DNA from: Rhizophagus irregularis
Taxonomy: Eukaryota > Glomeromycota > Glomeromycetes > Glomerales > Glomeraceae
NCBI RefSeq assembly: GCF_026210795.1
Contig: NC_089435.1
Span: 4,278,001 to 4,342,000 of the forward strand
Length of the DNA stretch: 64,000 bases
Reading direction: 5' to 3'
Shown: one piece after another, positions 59,901-64,000 of the stretch
How positions within the stretch are numbered: the stretch's first letter is position 1
How the letters are laid out: the number at the start of each line of letters is the position of its first letter
The notes under the pieces: generated by a model
Told to the model about the DNA's origin: nothing
The model's database searches: none
The model's input: only the letters and a program-made list of their open reading frames with translations
Position numbers and translations under genes: made by a program

Positions 59901-59922
59901 TGCATGTGAATTTTTCTTCCCA
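56920..59922. other. Intergenic AT-rich sequence, no confident gene
   Basis: A CTGGCCAGAATTACGA motif lies at about 58065. An open frame near 59169-59351 (NASDILKKKEVKLRSQLQAN) looks slightly protein-like but has no partner exons or motif. Palindromic TATACAGTATATG words occur near 59517-59545. Confidence 0.45.
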
Positions 59923-59939
59923 AATATATATATAAATAA
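59923..59939 (+). promoter_or_regulatory. TATA-box-like element
   Basis: AAATATATATATAAATA lies about 50-66 bp before the start codon at 59989. Confidence 0.4.
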
Positions 59940-59988
59940 CATTTCATAAAAAGAAAGTGTCTTTTTTTTCTTTAAACCGTCAAAATTC

Positions 59989-60672
59989 ATGGATATTAAT
60001 TTCTCTGATCAAACTTTACCAGGTAAAAAAATTAATTTATTATTAATTATTATTTTAAATAGTGAAATTTAAATATTTTTTTAATATTGATCTTTTTAGA
60101 AATTGTTGCGGATCTTCTTTCTCATGATGAAGCAGTATATAAAAAAGTGTTAGATACATTTTTTACTGAGGATGCAACTTTATCTCATCCACTATTAAAT
60201 GTTTATGGATCTCATAACATTCGTAAAGTTTTTCGTGTTTGGGCTACTTTTAATAAACATGAACCTGAAATCCAAAATAAAGAAGATATAGTTTTCGAGT
60301 ATGTGATAACTTTTTTATTATCATTTCATCGTATAAAAAAATTTTTTTTTTTTGATTTTTAACTCTTGATTTTACATTTATAGTGGAATTACTGCTGTTA
60401 TAAATATAAAACAACATATATGTCCAAGAGTTTTCCCTTTTCTTCATTTTGTCGTACCTACTATAACAACTCTTAGATTTCGTGAAGAAAGAGATGGATA
60501 TTATTATATTTACAGAATGGAAGATAGTTGGACTCTTGAAGGTCTTTTTCAAAGTGTACCTTTAATTAGTTGGTGTTATGAAACTATCGTTCGTAAACTT
60601 GTCTTTGGAAAATTAATTACTGGAACTGGTTATTTAATCGATAGTGCCTCTTCCTATATGAAAAATAATTAA
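59989..60672 (+). CDS. NTF2-like (SigF-type) fungal protein, three exons
   Basis: Exons are 59989-60022, 60100-60298 and 60384-60672, with GT/AG introns and matching phases, giving 173 aa. The N-terminal half (FFTEDATLSHPLLNVYG and IRKVFRVWATFN) has the helix-strand pattern of an NTF2/SnoaL-like fold. A conserved-looking core follows (HICPRVFPFLHFVVPTITTL, REERDGYYYIYRMEDSW). The C-terminus VPLISWCYETIVRKLVFGKL and GTGYLIDSA resembles the SigF-like NTF2 proteins of fungi; that family name is from memory. No signal peptide is seen. Likely a small binding or enzyme domain of unknown ligand. Confidence 0.75.
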
Positions 60673-63600
60673 ATCAATTATATAGTTTTTTTTTTATGAT
60701 AATTTATTAAGTTTTAATTTATTTACTAACTATCAATTTTTTAAATATTCGCTTATGAATAAATTCTCTCGAAATATTTCTATATTTCACTTAAAATATT
60801 AAATATTTATAAGTACCAGTACAAATGCGGTGAAAATTCGAAAGAAGATTTAATATCTGAATTGAAGTTTTGTGCGCTTTGCGTTTGCAACTCTTTCTTT
60901 TAATATTTCTTCTTTTTGGATAGTTTTCTCAATTTTTGTGAAATAAAAGTTTTGGTGATTTCTAAATTTACAGTTGAAAAATTACATCAGAAGATCTGCA
61001 ATTTCAGCCATTTTGTTAATTCTGCCCCATATTTCCTGGTACAGATCTATAACGGTTTTGTTATCCACATAAGTTCATGAAGACTTAACATAATCGTCTC
61101 GCGTAGACATTATTCATGTAATCTAATCACAACTTCCAAAATTGTCCTTAAATTATATAAATATACGTCGTACAATTTATTCTATGTACCATGCTTCAGT
61201 AAAGAATGCAATGCATTACATAATTTTACATATATCCGCGAAAAAAAAATACAATTATATCTTTTATCTTCTCGATTTAAATTTTTATACCAATCAATCG
61301 CTTTGTATATATCTTTCCCAACCAATCGAGCCAGTTCTACGGTTCTTTTATTCCAATTCCATTATTATAACGGAATCCTGTATCATAATCCTATGTGATA
61401 AAAACCAGCCATTTTCGCTTTACAACATCTATTTCTTTAATATAACAATATCAAACTTGAAATTGTCTTCGTCAGCTATTCTTACAAGATATTTAAAGAC
61501 TATTTTATGCCCGATCCATACTGATAACATAGTATTGTGATCAGATGATCGAATTGACGAATAATTACAATCATGATTAAAAATACCCAAATATATCAGT
61601 TTACGTCGTGTTAGTATAATTTGATAACCATTTCCATTTCTTCATTACCAATCTGTATTTCGTGTATTTTGAAACGTTCTTAATCATTCTATTAATTCAC
61701 AATTTCAAAATCTTAAGATTATTCGATTCGCTACACAAACTTGCAACAAATTCCAATCATTAGATTTTCACTTTTATGCTTCATCTTCAATTCACTTATT
61801 TTAATACAATTTTTTAAATTAGTGTAGAAACTAGACGATTATCCGCTTCATTCTAATAAAATAAATTAAAATATATTTTGTAAAATAAATCATCATCATC
61901 GTCGACGTCATGATTGAATAAAATAATATTTACTGGTATTATCTTAACATATCCACAAATTTCGTGGACAATTTCTTTAACCATAAAATTAATGTTAAAT
62001 ATTATTCTGAATTTTTTCCATTTCCTGAAAAACAACAAAGAATTGACTATAAATAATAAATTGTCAAAAAGAATTAATAAATTGTTAATGTACAACCGAT
62101 CTCTGAAAATTACTAATATGAACACTCGCTTAATTATTTTTATTGATAATTCGCATTTGATATTAATGGCCACATTTTGTATTCGGGAACTTTAAGCGAT
62201 GTTGTCCATTCCTTTCAGTAGATTGAAAATTATCTAAGATCATTGGTAATGAACATTTGAATGATCTAGAATAAAATAATAAATATAAAATGAACAATAT
62301 CTCACACATCAAAAAAAAAATCTTTTAGTGGAATCCTTACACTAAAGTCTAATAATTAAACTCCCATCACAAAAAAATTCTGCGGATCTATATGTGACAA
62401 ATTTACAAAAATATTAAGAATAGCAGTTTCGTATTATGACGGTCACCAAATAAGCTCTATGATAAATGCCCGATCATTTGCAAGATATCCATTAAATCTT
62501 ATATTTGAATTGGGAACTTCTAAATAATTTCACTGCTGACGAAAACCATGATTTGGCAAAGCAACACGCGCCAGTGATGATTTTCTCGATGAATAGTGTG
62601 TCAATATACATTATTTTGTTGTAGATTATCCTACATTCAATTATATTTGATGCAAAGAGTAATTTAAATTTATTAATTTTGTTATTTGCTGTTCAATTTT
62701 GTTTTATTCAACAAAAGGATAAGTATTGAAACTTAACTCCTTCTTGTACGATTCGTAGCAGCCCAAGAATCGAATTCTTCATCCGTTAAAAGGGTATGAT
62801 TGCATCACGGAGATCTAGATCAACAAGTATCCCTAGTGTTTGTGGGAAAGTTGAGTAAAAAAACCATGCTATGGCTGCGATACGGATAAGTTGACTAGAT
62901 TAACTCGAGATTTATTTCCATCTTCTGCTTCATATGTCCTTTTATATCCTGTTATAATCGAAATGGAATAATAAAATGTAAATCCGTTGAAAGGCTAGTT
63001 CTTACTTCGTTAACGCATGAATAAATTCTCGATCATATGAAGGGTTACATACCAGACATTGATGTCCCTACTCCCTACTATATAATAAAATCCAATTATT
63101 GAAAAAAAAAATGATTTGGCTCGTGACCGTGATACATAGATTTGTTTTACTAAGTAATATAGTGTCTACGGATCACATCAATTTTTCGTTTATTCAAACT
63201 ATCTACAGCACAATAATCTTATGATCCGGTTTCAGTCATCTAGATAGGATAAAAATTGATGTCAGTTATACGTTCACGAGATATACAATATCAGAAATAA
63301 ATTAACTATACTTTAGTAAAGTTCTTTACATGATTACCTTAATATGATCGAATTCCGAGCAAAAAATTTGGGCTTTAGTTTGAATCTTTTCAATATAAAC
63401 GCACAGCTACAACCAAAAAATGTGCCTTTTAATGTCTCGTTCAGAACGTTCGTTTCCGGTATTTTCGTCGACATTTCCCCATACTGCCTTCAGGTGAGTA
63501 ATAATATTTTTGTTTAGGCTCAAAGATAACAGTATTACACATGAAAGTATCGCAAAAAATAAAAATAATCTTTAAAAATATGCACATTTTAGATCTACAG

Positions 63601-64000
63601 TATGACAGAAAAAAAATTCATATGATGACATCTATAATTTAACAGCCATGCTATTTAGAATTTTTTCGTTCCAGCCTTAAATAGAAATTGTCAAACTATC
63701 CCATAGTTGCTCCATCAACCTTCACAGGATCCCCTTTCATATCATTTATACAACTTTCGTTCTCTATGATCATATTGTCTAATATTTGGAAGGATTTGGA
63801 AGGTTAAAGTCTCAGTGAAGGAAATGTTAAGAGGAAATTACCTGTTGAGAAGCCTCCTACCAAAACATTAAAGGTGAACCCGGAGGTGAGAAACTGTCCT
63901 CAACTAGTAGTTACAGCGGTTTATTCAGCTGGCCCTCAAGATAATATCATTTACATTTACAGCCACTGATAAGTGTGTCTCAATGTTACCTCTCGAATAA
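60673..64000. other. Terminal stretch with coding traces but no supported gene
   Basis: Composition is slightly less AT-rich than typical spacer. Short protein-like traces occur, for example LTDEEFDSWAATNRTRR on the minus strand (about 62738-62790) and LARLVGKDIYKAIDWYK on the minus strand near 61280-61335. Every frame is interrupted. Open frames at 61142-61540 and 61853-62195 are low-complexity. Confidence 0.4.

Noticed and set aside
61142-61540. Open frame of 132 codons
   Set aside because: Ile/Tyr/Ser-rich with no motif. The opposite strand has slightly more protein-like traces, but these too are interrupted.

Overview
The window looks like a piece of a very AT-rich, transposon-filled fungal nuclear genome. 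The best fit is an arbuscular mycorrhizal fungus (Glomeromycotina, Rhizophagus-like). This is an inference from base composition, many short GT/AG introns with TACTAAC-like branch points, and gene types I associate with that group: Kelch receptors with one C-terminal membrane span, TRP-like channels behind a WD/propeller-like N-terminus, a SUR7-like tetraspan protein and small secreted proteins. No rRNA, tRNA, CRISPR array or bacterial-type operon was seen. Genes are sparse and most of the sequence is AT-rich spacer and decayed mobile DNA.

Layout. 1-4.3 kb: a foldback repeat, a decayed hAT transposase and a diverged tandem repeat. 4.3-6.1 kb: an intact, intronless, unusually GC-rich FAD-linked oxidase. 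7.6-8.0 kb: a hAT-type MITE with a perfect 8-bp target duplication. 8-11.3 kb: a decayed multi-exon gene of unknown family. 13-14 kb: an intact repeat-built protein of unknown function. 15.5 kb: a small secreted-peptide gene broken by one base. 16 kb: a TIR element. 20.4-23.7 kb: a six-exon Kelch receptor and a two-exon tetraspan gene, both on the minus strand. 26-31 kb: two large foldback elements, a Helitron fragment and a secreted cysteine-rich gene whose stop codon comes from a MITE. 33.8 kb: an intact small secreted protein. 35-38 kb: a Harbinger-like MITE and nested foldback elements. 39.6-43.9 kb: an eight-exon TRP-like cation channel of 1239 aa, reconstructed here from splice sites. 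45.1-45.8 kb: a regular array of seven micro-exon-like blocks. 47-49 kb: a MITE and a LINE reverse-transcriptase fragment. 50.6-52.6 kb: intronless, higher-GC gene wrecks (Aurora-like kinase, a Cys4 protein, a REase-like protein). 55.7-56.9 kb: arsenite methyltransferase with a tiny MITE in its only intron. 60-60.7 kb: a three-exon NTF2/SigF-like protein. 60.7-64 kb: no gene I can support.

The intact genes do not form a pathway. They cover surface sensing and ion flux (Kelch, tetraspan, TRP-like channel), secretion (small secreted proteins), redox chemistry (FAD oxidase) and arsenic detoxification (arsM). The most distinctive signals are a family of foldback elements built from short TTTCCCGA/TTTCACCGACA-type units, a MITE that ends a secreted protein's reading frame, and the micro-exon array.
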